In this document: in pieces, positions 8,997 through 18,062 of the stretch
Position numbering within the stretch: the stretch's first letter is position 1
Layout of the letters: every line of letters starts with the position of its first letter
NCBI RefSeq assembly: GCF_000384215.1
Contig: NZ_KB913032.1
Location: forward strand, 8,331,605 to 8,395,604
DNA length: 64,000 nt
DNA from: Amycolatopsis alba DSM 44262
Lineage (GTDB): Bacteria; Actinomycetota; Actinomycetes; Mycobacteriales; Pseudonocardiaceae
Reading direction: 5' to 3'
Program-made: the position numbers and the translations under genes
Notes under the pieces: generated by a model
The model's input: the letters and a program-made list of their open reading frames with translations, nothing else
What the model was told of the DNA's origin: nothing
Database searches by the model: none

Positions 8997-10228
8997 CGAG
9001 GCAGTTCCGCGGCGACGTCGGCGAACGTCTTCACGGCGCGATCGATCTGCTCACGGGTGTGCGTCGCCATCACGCACAACCGCAGCAACGCCTCGGACCG
9101 GGCGACCGCGGGGAACATCGCGGCGCTGGCGAACAGCCCGCTGTCGAACAACCGGCGCCACAGGGTCGCCGCACGAAGATCGTCGCCGACCAGGACCGGC
9201 ACGATCGGGGACACGATCTCCTCGCCGCTCGGGAGCCGCGACGGCTCGCCGACGTCGAAACCGGCGTCCCGCAGCCCTTCCCAGAGCTGGCGGGCGTTGG
9301 CGAGCGTGCGCTCGGCGATCGCCCGGCCCTCTTCGCTGCGCTGCAGGCGGACGGCCGCGAGAGCGGCGCCCAGCGAGGACGGGACGGCGGCGGTGGTGAA
9401 CAGGAAGGACCGAGCTCCGGCCCGCAGCGCGTCGATGACGTCACGGGAGCCCGCGACGAACCCGCCGGTGGAGCCGAGTCCCTTGGACAGCGCCCCCATC
9501 TGGACATCGACGTCCGCGTTGACCCCGAACAACTCGGCGGCGCCGGTGCGCCGCTCGCCGAGCACGCCCGCGCTGTGCGCCTCGTCGACCAGCAATGCCG
9601 CGCCGTATTCGCGGCACAGCGCGGCGATGCCGTCGAGCGGAGCGAGATCCCCCTTCATCGAGTACAGGCCGTCGACCGCGACGAGTACGCCGCCGCCGTC
9701 ACCGGCGGCCCGCTTCAGGGTGTCCTCGAGCTTGTCCAGCCGGTTGTGCCGGAACATGCGGATCTTCGCCCTGGACAACCGGCAGCCGTCCAGGATCGAC
9801 GCGTGTGCCGAGGCATCCACCACCACCGTGTCGCCGGGGCCGACCAGCGCGCCGATCGCGCCCAGATTGGCCTGATAGCCGGTGGTGAACACGATCGCGG
9901 CCTCGGTCCGGTACCAGTCCGCGATCTCCGCTTCGAGCGCGAGATGGAGATCGATCGTGCCGTTGAGCAGCCTGCTGCCGGTGATCGTGGTGCCGTAGCG
10001 GTCCAGCGCGTCGCGTGCGCCCTGGATGACCGCGGGATGCTCGGCGAGGCCGAGGTAATTGGCCGAACCGAGCATCAGCGCCTCGTGGCCTTCGATGTGC
10101 ACGACCGGCGCGGTGGTGGATTCGACGACGCGGAAATAGGGCGCGTGATTCTCGGATTCGAGCGCGCGCAAACGGCCGACCGACTCGTCCTCACCAATGC
10201 GATCGATGACATGATTCGACCTGCTCAC
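8993..10228 (-). CDS. alpha-oxoamine synthase (AONS/KBL/SPT family)
   Basis: A PLP-dependent condensing enzyme of about 411 residues that joins an acyl thioester to an amino acid with loss of CO2, giving an alpha-amino ketone (established for the family). Seen here, numbered from the upstream ATG at 10234: GSANYLG near 56-62, TITGSRLLNG near 83-92, LVDEAH with Asp217, and ALSKGLGSTGG with Lys251 as the PLP lysine. A GTG at 10228 has the ribosome-binding site GGGAG at seven bases and is preferred; the ATG at 10234 is almost in contact with that site. First gene of the five-gene leftward operon, with 155 bp of non-coding DNA upstream. The acyl donor could be the cyclohexyl-type CoA of module C or an ACP thioester; the amino-acid partner is unknown. 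Confidence 0.9.
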   Translation of the reverse strand: MSRSNHVIDRIGEDESVGRLRALESENHAPYFRVVESTTAPVVHIEGHEALMLGSANYLGLAEHPAVIQGARDALDRYGTTITGSRLLNGTIDLHLALEAEIADWYRTEAAIVFTTGYQANLGAIGALVGPGDTVVVDASAHASILDGCRLSRAKIRMFRHNRLDKLEDTLKRAAGDGGGVLVAVDGLYSMKGDLAPLDGIAALCREYGAALLVDEAHSAGVLGERRTGAAELFGVNADVDVQMGALSKGLGSTGGFVAGSRDVIDALRAGARSFLFTTAAVPSSLGAALAAVRLQRSEEGRAIAERTLANARQLWEGLRDAGFDVGEPSRLPSGEEIVSPIVPVLVGDDLRAATLWRRLFDSGLFASAAMFPAVARSEALLRLCVMATHTREQIDRAVKTFADVAAELPR

Positions 10229-10383
10229 AATCATTCTCCCTGAAATCGGGCATGCGATCGGAAATGCCGTCCAACTCGGACAATATGATTTCTCGAGCGG
10301 GCGTTGTTTCGAAGACTAGCATCGCCGCATCGGCGAACTCTTGCATGGCACTGACAAATCACTTACAACCGGCCGATAAGGGA

Positions 10384-11658
10384 TCAGGAAATGCGGTGCA
10401 GGGCGGTTCGCTTCTCCAGTTCGGGGACGAGATCGCGCGGGCTCGGCGTGGCCAGCATCTCCCGCCGGATCTCCTCGGCCTGGTCCCGGAACGACGGCTC
10501 CCGCAGCAGCCTGGACAGTCGGCTCTTGAGCTCTTGCGTGGACAGCGAATCGACCGCCAGAGCCAGGCCGGCTCCGCGTTCCTCCAGCTTGCGCGCCATG
10601 TCCACCTCGTCCCACACCAGGCTGGGGATGACGAGCTGCGGCACGCCGTGCACCACGGCGTTGTTCAGTGTTCCCGCGCCGCCGTGGTGGATGATCGCCG
10701 AGCAGGTGGGCAGGAGTTCGTCGAGCGGGACGAAATCGACGACCCGGACGTTGTCCGGCACATCGGGCAGCGGCCCGAGCTGGTCTTCGTTGAGCGTGGC
10801 GATGACCTCGATGTCCAGATCGGACACCGAGCGCAGCAGGTCGGCGGCCGAGACCCCGTCTCCGCCGATCACTTCCCGTCCCGAGGTGCCGAGGGTCAGG
10901 CAGACACGGGGACGCTCCGGCGGGCGGCGCAGCCAGTCCGGCAGGCCGGACTTGCCGTTGTACGGCACGTACCGCACCGGCAGATAGTCGAGGTCGAGCG
11001 GGAGCCGCATCCAGGCGGGCACCGGGTCGACCGTCCACTGGCCGACGAGCAGTTCCTCGCTGAACTCGCAGTCGTAGCGGGAAAGCTTGCCGGACAGCCA
11101 TTCGGCCACCGGATCCTCGCGGTGCTCCGGCGGCTGCCGGTCCAGGAGGTCGAGGAAGACGCCCCGCATGCGCGAGATGTAGTCCAGCCCGAACGACATC
11201 CGGGCGTGCGCGGCGCCGCTGGCACGGGCCGCCACCGGGCCGGTGAACGACAGCCCGTCCCAGATCACCAGGTCCGGCTTCCACGCACGGGCGAACCGCA
11301 CGAGATCGTCCGACACGGAGAGATTCCCGAGGTATTCGTACTGCAGGCAGGAAATGGTGAACTCCCCGAGCACGTGTTCCCAGGTCAGCCGTTCCGGCCG
11401 GGCCTCGGTCATCCCCTGACTCAGGCTCTGGAACTGCCCGCTGCTGAACTTCGCGCCGCCGGAGCCCTGCAGAGCGGGGCCCAGATTGAGCTCGTCGCCG
11501 ACGGGTACCGCGGTCAGGCCTGCGCCGGTGATCTCGGCAGCCAGATCGGGCTGACTGGCGACGCGGACCTCGTGCCCCGCCGCCCGCAACGCCGACGCCA
11601 GCGGGACCAGATTGTACAGATGCGCCCTTACCGCGAGCACCGTGAACAGGACCCGCAC
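10384..11658 (-). CDS. GT-B glycosyltransferase, EryCIII/DesVII type
   Basis: A 424-residue GT1-family glycosyltransferase transferring an NDP-deoxysugar to the aglycone (family role). The N-terminus (LFTVLAVRAHLYNLVPLASA, then AAGHEVRVA) is typical of macrolide-type enzymes such as EryCIII. The C-terminal donor-binding region has HHGGAGTLNN at 324-333, followed by HGVPQLVIP. EryCIII/DesVII-type enzymes need a P450-like partner protein for activity, and such a protein is encoded at 14450-15757. It is a single gene, divergent from the 2,3-dehydratase. The expected donor is the amino sugar made by the neighbouring enzymes. As the only glycosyltransferase in the window, it predicts one type of sugar attachment. 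Confidence 0.9.
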   Translation of the reverse strand: MRVLFTVLAVRAHLYNLVPLASALRAAGHEVRVASQPDLAAEITGAGLTAVPVGDELNLGPALQGSGGAKFSSGQFQSLSQGMTEARPERLTWEHVLGEFTISCLQYEYLGNLSVSDDLVRFARAWKPDLVIWDGLSFTGPVAARASGAAHARMSFGLDYISRMRGVFLDLLDRQPPEHREDPVAEWLSGKLSRYDCEFSEELLVGQWTVDPVPAWMRLPLDLDYLPVRYVPYNGKSGLPDWLRRPPERPRVCLTLGTSGREVIGGDGVSAADLLRSVSDLDIEVIATLNEDQLGPLPDVPDNVRVVDFVPLDELLPTCSAIIHHGGAGTLNNAVVHGVPQLVIPSLVWDEVDMARKLEERGAGLALAVDSLSTQELKSRLSRLLREPSFRDQAEEIRREMLATPSPRDLVPELEKRTALHRIS

Positions 11659-11789
11659 AGATTTCTCCCATTCTTGTGATTAAGGTGACGACAATCGAGA
11701 GAAGAGGACGTGAAGAGTCTAACGAGAGCCGTGTTCGGCTGTACAGGCTCCGGCTGTTCGCGAAATTCCCGATTCCGGCCCGGCTTTGT

Positions 11790-11795
11790 TAGCGT
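11790..11795 (+). promoter_or_regulatory. candidate -10 element before sugar gene
   Basis: TAGCGT lies 30 bp upstream of the 2,3-dehydratase start. The same or a closely similar hexamer (TAGCGT, TAGCAT, TAGCCT) precedes several other rightward genes at 18750, 30877, 34583 and 44977. No convincing -35 box accompanies it, so this is a weak call. Confidence 0.3.
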
Positions 11796-11825
11796 GAGCG
11801 GGACTTCCCTGATTAGGAGTTCCCG

Positions 11826-13292
11826 ATGGTGGATATTTCCGCGCTCGCCAAGAAGTCCTCTGCCGGATCCGGCGGATCTCGTCCATGGCAACTCGCCGAA
11901 TCCGTGCTCAGCGGCACACGGGACGTCCATCGGCTCGCGGATTTCCATCGGTGGTTCGCCGACCTGGGGCAGCGGTTCTACACCGAGGTGGACCGGATCC
12001 CGCTACCCGGACTGTCCGGCTGGCGTCTGGATCCCGGCACCGGAAACCTGGGGCATGACAACGGCCGCTTCTTCACCGTCGAGGGACTGGAGGTCCGGGT
12101 GCCCGGCGGCCCGGTCGAGCGGTGGAGCCAGCCGATCATCAACCAGCCGGAGATCGGCATTCTCGGCATCCTGGTGAAACGGTTCGGCGGCGTCCTGCAC
12201 TTCCTGATGCAGGCGAAGGTCGAACCGGGCAACCACAACGGATTGCAGCTCTCGCCGACCGTGCAGGCAACGCGCAGCAACTACACCCGTGCACACCACG
12301 GGAAACCGGTGCCCTATCTGGACTATTTCCTCAGGTCCGCCCGGCACGGCGTGCTCACCGACGTGCGGCAGTCCGAGCAGGGTTCCTGGTTCTACCGGAA
12401 GCGCAACCGCAACGTGGTCCTCGAAGTCACCGAAGAAGTCGAGGTCCTCGACGGCTTCTGCTGGCTGACCCTGGGGCAGCTGCACAGCCTGCTCACCGCC
12501 GGGGACCTGGTGAACATGGACTCCCGGACGGTGCTGTCCTGCCTGCCGTTCTCCGGCGCGGGCCTGCTCGAGGCGTTCGCCCCGGCCGGTGACGACTTCC
12601 GCGCTTCGGTCATCCGGTCCTGCAGCGAGGACGAGGGCAGCCGTCATTCCACAGTGGACATCCTGAGCTGGATCACCGAGGTCCGCACCCATTCCGAAGT
12701 GCACACCCGGCTCGTGCCGCTCGCCGGGCTGGCGGGGTGGCGCCGGACCGACGACGCGATCACGCACGAGAACGGCCGGTTCTTCGAGGTGATCGGGGTG
12801 CGGGTGCGGGCGGGAGGGCGCGAGGTCGGCGAGTGGACGCAGCCGATGATCCGGGCGTACCGGACGGGTGTGGTGGCGTTCCTGGTCAAACGCGTCGACG
12901 GAGTGCTCCACGCGCTGGTGCACGCGCGGCTCGAACCCGGCTACCTCGACGTCGCCGAACTGGCCCCGACCGTGCAGTGCGTCCCGGAGAACTACGACCA
13001 TCTGCCGACGGCCGCCCGGCCGCGTTTCCTGGACGAGGTACTGACCGCGCCGGAGGACCGGATCCGTTTCGACGCCACGCTTTCCGAGGAGGGCGGGCGG
13101 TTCTACCACGCGCGCAACCGTTACCTCGTGGTCGAAACGGACGAGGACCGGGAACTCGACCATCCCGATTTCCGCTGGCTGCCCCTGCACCAGCTGGTCC
13201 ATCTGCTCCGGCACAGTCACTATGTCAACATCCAGGCGAGGAGCCTGGTGGCCTGCCTGCACAGCCTCACCGCCCCGCCCCCGGCGAGCTGA
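11826..13292 (+). CDS. NDP-hexose 2,3-dehydratase
   Basis: A 488-residue member of the NDP-hexose 2,3-dehydratase family (TylX3/EvaA type). It removes the C2 hydroxyl of the NDP-4-keto-6-deoxyglucose intermediate, the committed step to 2,6-dideoxysugars. The family's internal duplication is plain. The first half has LDPGTGNLGHDNGRFFTVEG with ILVKRFGGVLHFLMQAKVEP, and the second half repeats this as HENGRFFEVIG with FLVKRVDGVLHALVHARLEP. Each half also ends in a similar WLTLGQL or WLPLHQL phrase. ATG at 11826 is preceded by AGGAG at a good distance. It is divergent from the glycosyltransferase with 167 bp between them, and convergent with the aminotransferase. Confidence 0.95.
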   Translation: MVDISALAKKSSAGSGGSRPWQLAESVLSGTRDVHRLADFHRWFADLGQRFYTEVDRIPLPGLSGWRLDPGTGNLGHDNGRFFTVEGLEVRVPGGPVERWSQPIINQPEIGILGILVKRFGGVLHFLMQAKVEPGNHNGLQLSPTVQATRSNYTRAHHGKPVPYLDYFLRSARHGVLTDVRQSEQGSWFYRKRNRNVVLEVTEEVEVLDGFCWLTLGQLHSLLTAGDLVNMDSRTVLSCLPFSGAGLLEAFAPAGDDFRASVIRSCSEDEGSRHSTVDILSWITEVRTHSEVHTRLVPLAGLAGWRRTDDAITHENGRFFEVIGVRVRAGGREVGEWTQPMIRAYRTGVVAFLVKRVDGVLHALVHARLEPGYLDVAELAPTVQCVPENYDHLPTAARPRFLDEVLTAPEDRIRFDATLSEEGGRFYHARNRYLVVETDEDRELDHPDFRWLPLHQLVHLLRHSHYVNIQARSLVACLHSLTAPPPAS

Positions 13293-13296
13293 GCGA

Positions 13297-13311
13297 GGCG
13301 GGAGACCCGCC
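13297..13311. terminator. short hairpin between convergent sugar genes
   Basis: GGCGGG-AGA-CCCGCC forms a six-base GC stem with a three-base loop. It sits in the 34-bp gap between the 2,3-dehydratase stop and the aminotransferase stop, where a bidirectional terminator is expected. Confidence 0.45.
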
Positions 13312-13326
13312 ACCACAAAGGAAAGA

Positions 13327-14436
13327 TCAGCAGGTGGCCAGCACTTCGCGCAGGGCGCCGATCACCTTGTCCTGCACGCTCGGCGCGAGCGCCGGGTACA
13401 TCGGCAGCGAGAAGATCTCCCCGGCCAGCGCCTCGGTGACCGGCAGGGCGCCGTTCCGGTAGCCGAGGTGGGCGAATCCGGTCATGGTGTGCACCGGCCA
13501 CGGGTAGCTTATGTTGAGCGCGATCCCGTGGGCCTTGAGGGCCTCGATGATCGCGTCACGCCGGGGATGGCGGACCACGTACAGGTAGTACACGTGATCG
13601 TTGCCCTCCGCGGTGGCGGGCAGGACGAGTTCGGTGTCACCGAGTCCCTCGGCGTACCTGCGCGCGACCGCGCGCCGGTCGGCGACGTACCGGTCCAGCC
13701 GGGTCAGCTTGCGGCGCAGGATCTCGGCCTGTACCTCATCGAGCCTGCTGTTGTGTCCCGGCGTCTCCACCACGTAGTAGCGCTCGGCCATGCCGTAGTA
13801 CCGGAGCCGTCGAAGGTTGCGCTCGACCTCGTCGAGACCGGTGACGGTGGCGCCCCCGTCGCCGTACGCGCCGAGCACCTTGGTCGGATAGAAGGAGAAC
13901 GCGGCCGCGTCGCCCATGGAGCCCACCAGCGCGCCGTGATGCCGCGCGCCGTGCGCCTGTGCGCAGTCCTCGAGGATCGCCAGCCCGTGCGCGGCGGCGA
14001 GTTCCCGCAGCGGGGCCATTTCCACGCTCTGGCCGTACAGGTGGACCGGCAGCAGGCACCGGGTCCGGCCGGTGATGGCGGCCGCCACCTGGCCGGTGTC
14101 CATCAGGTAGTCGCCGGGCCGCACGTCGACGAAGACCGGTTTGGCGCCCACCGCGTCGATGGCCACCACGGTCGGCGCCGCGGTGTTCGCGACCGTGATC
14201 ACCTCGTCACCGGGGCCGACGCCCAGCGCCTGCAGCCCCAGCTTGATCGCGTTGGTGCCGTTGTCGACGCCCACGCAGTGCGGCACACCGTGATAGGCGG
14301 CGAACTCCGTCTCGAACCCCCGGACACTTTCGCCGAGCACCAGGCGTCCCGATCTGAACACGGTCTCGACCGCGTCGAGGATGTCGTCCCGTTCCCGCTC
14401 GTATTCCGGCAAGTAGTCCCACACGAAGGTGGTCAT
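13327..14436 (-). CDS. DegT/DnrJ/EryC1 sugar 3-aminotransferase
   Basis: A 369-residue PLP aminotransferase of the DegT/DnrJ/EryC1 family, which puts an amino group on keto-deoxysugars. Seen: DNGTNAI near 58-64, [10 protein letters not shown] with Asp157, and [14 protein letters not shown] with Lys186 as the PLP lysine. ATG 14436 is chosen because AGAGGTG stands just upstream and the protein then begins like family members ([14 protein letters not shown]). In a vancosamine-type pathway this is the C-3 aminotransferase that follows the 2,3-dehydratase (EvaB role). It lies 13 bp after the P450-like helper gene and is probably cotranscribed with it. Confidence 0.92.
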   Translation of the reverse strand: MTTFVWDYLPEYERERDDILDAVETVFRSGRLVLGESVRGFETEFAAYHGVPHCVGVDNGTNAIKLGLQALGVGPGDEVITVANTAAPTVVAIDAVGAKPVFVDVRPGDYLMDTGQVAAAITGRTRCLLPVHLYGQSVEMAPLRELAAAHGLAILEDCAQAHGARHHGALVGSMGDAAAFSFYPTKVLGAYGDGGATVTGLDEVERNLRRLRYYGMAERYYVVETPGHNSRLDEVQAEILRRKLTRLDRYVADRRAVARRYAEGLGDTELVLPATAEGNDHVYYLYVVRHPRRDAIIEALKAHGIALNISYPWPVHTMTGFAHLGYRNGALPVTEALAGEIFSLPMYPALAPSVQDKVIGALREVLATC

Positions 14437-14449
14437 GGCACCTCTCATC

Positions 14450-15757
14450 TCAGCTCTGGCCGACGGCCACGGGGCATCGCGCGACACCTCGCACGACGGG
14501 GGATCTCCTGCGACGGATCACCGGGCCGGTCCGGCGCAGCCGGGGGAACCGGGCGGCGAGGGTCCGCAGGGCCACCACGGCCTGCAGGCGGGCCTGCGGT
14601 GCGACGAAGGTGGTGTGCAGGCCGCCGGTCAGCGTGAGGTGACCGGCCACGTCCGGCCGCGTGATCAGGAAGTCGTCCGGATCGGCGAAGGCCTCCGGAT
14701 CGCGGTTGGCCGCCTCGACGAGGACGACCACCTGCTCGGACTTCCGGATCACCTGACCGGCCAGTTCGAGGTCCTCGAGCGCGATCCGGCTTTCCAGCCG
14801 GACCGGCGAGTGGTAGCGCAGGGTCTCCTCCACCGCGCCGACGGCCAGTTCCGGGCTTTCGCACAGTGACGTCCACTGCTCCGGGTGATCGAGCAGGGCC
14901 AGCACCGCGTCGCAGACCAGGTTCGCGCTCACTTCGACGCCCACCACCGCGGTCAGCACGGCCGCCGCCAGCACATCCTCGTACGGTGGCCCCTCGGCAC
15001 CGCGCAGCAGTTCACTCAGCGCGTCGTCGCCCGCGCTCCCCGACCGGCGCTCGATCAGCCCGGAGAACAGCTCCTGGATCCCCTCGATCGACGTCACGAG
15101 CGCACGGGTGGTGGCCAGCGTCGGCGGGCACAGCAGGGCGTCGAGGGCGGTGGCCGCGTCCGGGCACAGCAGGCCGAGCCGTGCGTGCTCTTCGGCGGTC
15201 AGCCCGAAGAGCGCCGCGGTCGCGGCGACCGCGGCCGGACGGGCGAAACCGGTCATCAGATCGAACTCGCCGCCCAGGCGGCCGGCGATCGCGGCGGTCT
15301 CCCCCGCCACGGCGTCGCGATGACGATCCACCGCGGCCACGCCGAGGGCCGGTCGGGCGAACTCGTGCAGCCGGTCGTGATCGGCATGGCTCAGTCCGAG
15401 AAACGCCCCGTCGAGGGTCAGGACGTGTTGCGGGGGCACCCGCGAGCCCAGCGCGTAGAGCGTCCGATCGTCCGGCCCGGTGTCCGGATGCGACAGTCCG
15501 AGGCGCCGGTCGCCGAGAATCGCGCGGGCCACCGAGTGACTCACGGTCGCCCAGGCGCCGAGCTGACTTTGCCGCAACGACGGCCCGGCCCGCAGTTCCC
15601 CGTACAGCCGGTGAAGATCGGGATCCTGGTCCCGGAGAATCAGCGCGTAGGGATCCCCGTGCACGCCATGTGCCCACTGAATCCCGCGAACGGTCAGCAG
15701 ATGCTGGGACAGCTCGCTGTCCGGATACGAGCTCGGATCGATCTGATGCACCGGCAT
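14450..15757 (-). CDS. P450-like glycosyltransferase activator (EryCII/DesVIII type), no heme Cys
   Basis: A 435-residue protein with a P450 fold but altered heme pocket. The ExxR pair is present (ETLR at 311-314). The cysteine-ligand loop, normally FGxGxHxCxG, reads [14 protein letters not shown], so the position of the axial cysteine is Thr383. This loss is characteristic of the helper proteins that activate EryCIII/DesVII-type glycosyltransferases (established for EryCII and DesVIII), and exactly such a glycosyltransferase is encoded at 10384-11658. ATG 15757 follows a GGGG site. The gene leads a two-gene operon with the aminotransferase and is divergent from the C-methyltransferase, with a StrR-type operator between them. 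A monooxygenase function is unlikely. Confidence 0.88.
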   Translation of the reverse strand: MPVHQIDPSSYPDSELSQHLLTVRGIQWAHGVHGDPYALILRDQDPDLHRLYGELRAGPSLRQSQLGAWATVSHSVARAILGDRRLGLSHPDTGPDDRTLYALGSRVPPQHVLTLDGAFLGLSHADHDRLHEFARPALGVAAVDRHRDAVAGETAAIAGRLGGEFDLMTGFARPAAVAATAALFGLTAEEHARLGLLCPDAATALDALLCPPTLATTRALVTSIEGIQELFSGLIERRSGSAGDDALSELLRGAEGPPYEDVLAAAVLTAVVGVEVSANLVCDAVLALLDHPEQWTSLCESPELAVGAVEETLRYHSPVRLESRIALEDLELAGQVIRKSEQVVVLVEAANRDPEAFADPDDFLITRPDVAGHLTLTGGLHTTFVAPQARLQAVVALRTLAARFPRLRRTGPVIRRRRSPVVRGVARCPVAVGQS

Positions 15758-15799
15758 GGCCCCATCGAAGCCGGGGCGGGCATTCGCGTCCAGTCCGCT

Positions 15800-15828
15800 G
15801 GTCGAGTGTGGAATTTCCCCAGTCGACC
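15800..15828. promoter_or_regulatory. StrR-type operator, 9-11-9 inverted repeat
   Basis: GGTCGAGTG, eleven bases, then CAGTCGACC. The halves are inverted copies with one mismatch (8 of 9). This matches the published StrR consensus as I recall it (GTTCGACTG-N11-CAGTCGAAC) in spacing and in most positions. It lies in the 124-bp divergent promoter region of the helper/aminotransferase operon and the C-methyltransferase, so a StrR-like activator could control both. The same half-site occurs as a perfect repeat at 43948-43976. Confidence 0.75.
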
Positions 15829-15881
15829 ACCGGAATCGGGAAACTTGGGCCGCACCGAGTGCGGAAGGTACGTTGACCGCC

Positions 15882-17099
15882 ATGCCGAATTGCCGTGTCT
15901 GCGGGGAAAACCTGCGCGAATTCCTCGACTTCGGAAGCCAGCCCCTGTCGGACGCCTTCCGGAGGCCCGCCGATCCGGGCGACGAGTTCTTCTTCCGGCT
16001 GGCCGTCGGCAGCTGCACCTCGTGCTCGATGGTGCAGCTGATGGAGGAAGTGCCACGAGACCGCATGTTCCACCACGACTACCCGTACCATTCCTCCGGC
16101 TCCTCCGTGATGCGCAAGCATTTCGAGCGCACCGCACGGGATTTCCTGGAGACCGAGCTGGCCGCGCCGGACTCGTTCGCGGTCGAACTGGGCTGCAACG
16201 ACGGGATCATGCTCCGCACGATCGGCGACGCCGGACGCCGTCACCTCGGCGTCGAGCCTTCCGGAGGCGTGGCCGAGATCGCCAGGGCGAACGGGGTCCG
16301 GGTCCGGACCGACTTCTTCGAACACTCGGTGGCCGTGGACATCCACCGCGAGGACGGCCCGGCGAACGTCATCTACGCGGCGAACACGATGTGCCACATC
16401 CCGTACGCCGAATCGATCTTCGAAGGGGTTGCCGCGCTGCTCGCGGAGGACGGCGTGTTCGTGTTCGAGGATCCCTATCTCGGCGACATCGTCAAGCAGA
16501 CCTCGTTCGACCAGATCTACGACGAGCACTTCTATTTCTTCAGCGTGCGCTCCGTCCAGGCTTTGGCGCGGCGCTTCGGCTTCGAACTGGTCGACGTCGA
16601 ACGCCTTCCGGTGCACGGCGGCGAGGTGCGGTACACCATCGCACGGGCCGGGCGGCGGGAACCGGCCCCGTCGGTCGCCGAACTGGCGGACGAGGAACTG
16701 ACGCTCGGCCTGCACGAACCGGCGACCTTGGACGCCTTCGCCGTCCGGGTCCGCGAAATCCGCGACGAACTGGTGGCCCTGCTGGAAGGGCTCCGCGCGC
16801 AGGGCCGGACGGTCGTCGGTTACGGGGCGACGGCCAAGAGCGCGACCGTGCTGAACTACTGCGGGATCGGACCGGGGCTCGTTTCGTCCATTGTGGACAC
16901 CACCCCGGCCAAACAGGGCCGGGTGACGCCCGGATCGCATATCCCGGTCCGGCCTGCCGACACCTTCGGCGAGCCGTACCCGGACGTCGCCCTACTCTTC
17001 GCCTGGAATCACGCGGACGAGATCATGGCCAAGGAACAGGCTTTCCGCGCCGCCGGCGGGAAATGGATCCTTTACGTGCCGAAGCCCCGGCTGGTGTGA
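15882..17099 (+). CDS. NDP-deoxysugar C-3 methyltransferase
   Basis: A 405-residue SAM-dependent sugar C-methyltransferase of the TylC3/EvaC type, which methylates C-3 of an NDP-3-amino-4-keto-2,3,6-trideoxyhexose. The N-terminal zinc-binding part shows CRVCG at residues 4-8 and CTSC near 45-48. The SAM-binding motif VELGCNDGIML follows near residues 104-114, and the C-terminal half has the typical GYGATAKSATVLNY stretch. Start ATG 15882 gives the zinc motif at the very N-terminus, as in homologues. A methyl branch on the amino carbon distinguishes vancosamine/epivancosamine-like sugars. Its last 108 bp overlap the 3' end of the opposing 4-ketoreductase gene. Confidence 0.93.
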   Translation: MPNCRVCGENLREFLDFGSQPLSDAFRRPADPGDEFFFRLAVGSCTSCSMVQLMEEVPRDRMFHHDYPYHSSGSSVMRKHFERTARDFLETELAAPDSFAVELGCNDGIMLRTIGDAGRRHLGVEPSGGVAEIARANGVRVRTDFFEHSVAVDIHREDGPANVIYAANTMCHIPYAESIFEGVAALLAEDGVFVFEDPYLGDIVKQTSFDQIYDEHFYFFSVRSVQALARRFGFELVDVERLPVHGGEVRYTIARAGRREPAPSVAELADEELTLGLHEPATLDAFAVRVREIRDELVALLEGLRAQGRTVVGYGATAKSATVLNYCGIGPGLVSSIVDTTPAKQGRVTPGSHIPVRPADTFGEPYPDVALLFAWNHADEIMAKEQAFRAAGGKWILYVPKPRLV

Positions 17100-18062
17100 A
17101 CCAGTGCCACCCGGCGCCGGCTCGGCGGCCAGGGCCGCGACCGTATGCGCCAGCCCGTCCCGCAAGGAGATCCGTGGCGACCAGCCGGTCACCGAGGTGA
17201 ACGGCGAGGTGTCGACCACCACGCTCCGGAGATCGGCCGCGGTGGCCCACCCCGGCGGCGGCACCGACAGCACCGGCACCGCCGGACGGCCGGTCCGCTC
17301 GGCCACCAGACCGGCGATGCCCCGGAAGATCCCGTCGACGCGACGGCCCCGGCCGGAGCCGACCGCCCAGTGCCGTCCGGCCAGCGCGTCGGCATGGTCC
17401 AGCGCGGCGGCGAAGGCCCGCGCCGCGTCGTCGACGTGCAGCGGATCCCGTTCGACCGACCCGTCGTGCCACATGGTGAGGGGCGTGCCGGCGAGTGCGC
17501 GCCGCACCATCGCCGACAGCACTCCCCCGCCCCCGCCCGAGGCCGCGGTATGCCCGAAGACCATGGGCAGCCGCAGGGTGATGCCGCGCGCCACCCCTTG
17601 GGCGGTGGCCTCGGCCAAGATCCGCTCCGCGGCCAGTTTCTGCCGATCGTAGACATTGTCCGGGGCCACCCCGCCGGACTCCGGCTGGGAGGTCGAACCG
17701 GCGAACAGCACGATCGGTGCCTGCCGGGACCGCGGCGCCGACCCCAGTACCCGGACGAGATCGCGGACCAGGCCGACGTTGACCCGCTCGCCGTCCGCTT
17801 CCCCGGCCGCCCGCCAGGTCTTGCCGCCGGTGTAGAGGACGAGGTGCACGATGACCTCGGCGTCCGCGACCGCCGCGGCCAGCCCGGCCGGGTCGGTGAG
17901 GTCGGCGGCGCACACCTCGATCCGGGCCCGCCCGCCCACGCGGACCGGATCCGGCCGCCGGGTCACCACCCGCAGCCGGATCGGCCGGTCCGCCAGCCGC
18001 GCGGTGACCGCCGAGCCGATGTACCCGGAGGCACCGAGCACCACCACCAGAGGCCTTGTCAC
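16992..18062 (-). CDS. NDP-hexose 4-ketoreductase (extended SDR)
   Basis: A 356-residue extended short-chain dehydrogenase with VVVLGASGYIGSAVTARL at the N-terminus (GxxGxxG) and YDRQK as the YxxxK catalytic pair. It is similar in type to EvaE/TylD-like reductases that set the C-4 hydroxyl as the last step of deoxysugar assembly. GTG 18062 overlaps the stop of the 3,5-epimerase (GTGA), so the two genes are coupled. The C-terminal 35 or so residues run antisense into the C-methyltransferase gene, which suggests a lengthened C-terminus. C-4 stereochemistry, and so vancosamine versus 4-epi-vancosamine, cannot be read from sequence. Confidence 0.88.
   Translation of the reverse strand: MTRPLVVVLGASGYIGSAVTARLADRPIRLRVVTRRPDPVRVGGRARIEVCAADLTDPAGLAAAVADAEVIVHLVLYTGGKTWRAAGEADGERVNVGLVRDLVRVLGSAPRSRQAPIVLFAGSTSQPESGGVAPDNVYDRQKLAAERILAEATAQGVARGITLRLPMVFGHTAASGGGGGVLSAMVRRALAGTPLTMWHDGSVERDPLHVDDAARAFAAALDHADALAGRHWAVGSGRGRRVDGIFRGIAGLVAERTGRPAVPVLSVPPPGWATAADLRSVVVDTSPFTSVTGWSPRISLRDGLAHTVAALAAEPAPGGTGSHQPGLRHVKDPFPAGGAESLFLGHDLVRVIPGEE

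Noticed and set aside
14450..15757. Second monooxygenase P450
   Set aside because: The heme-ligand cysteine is absent, so it was called as a glycosyltransferase helper instead.
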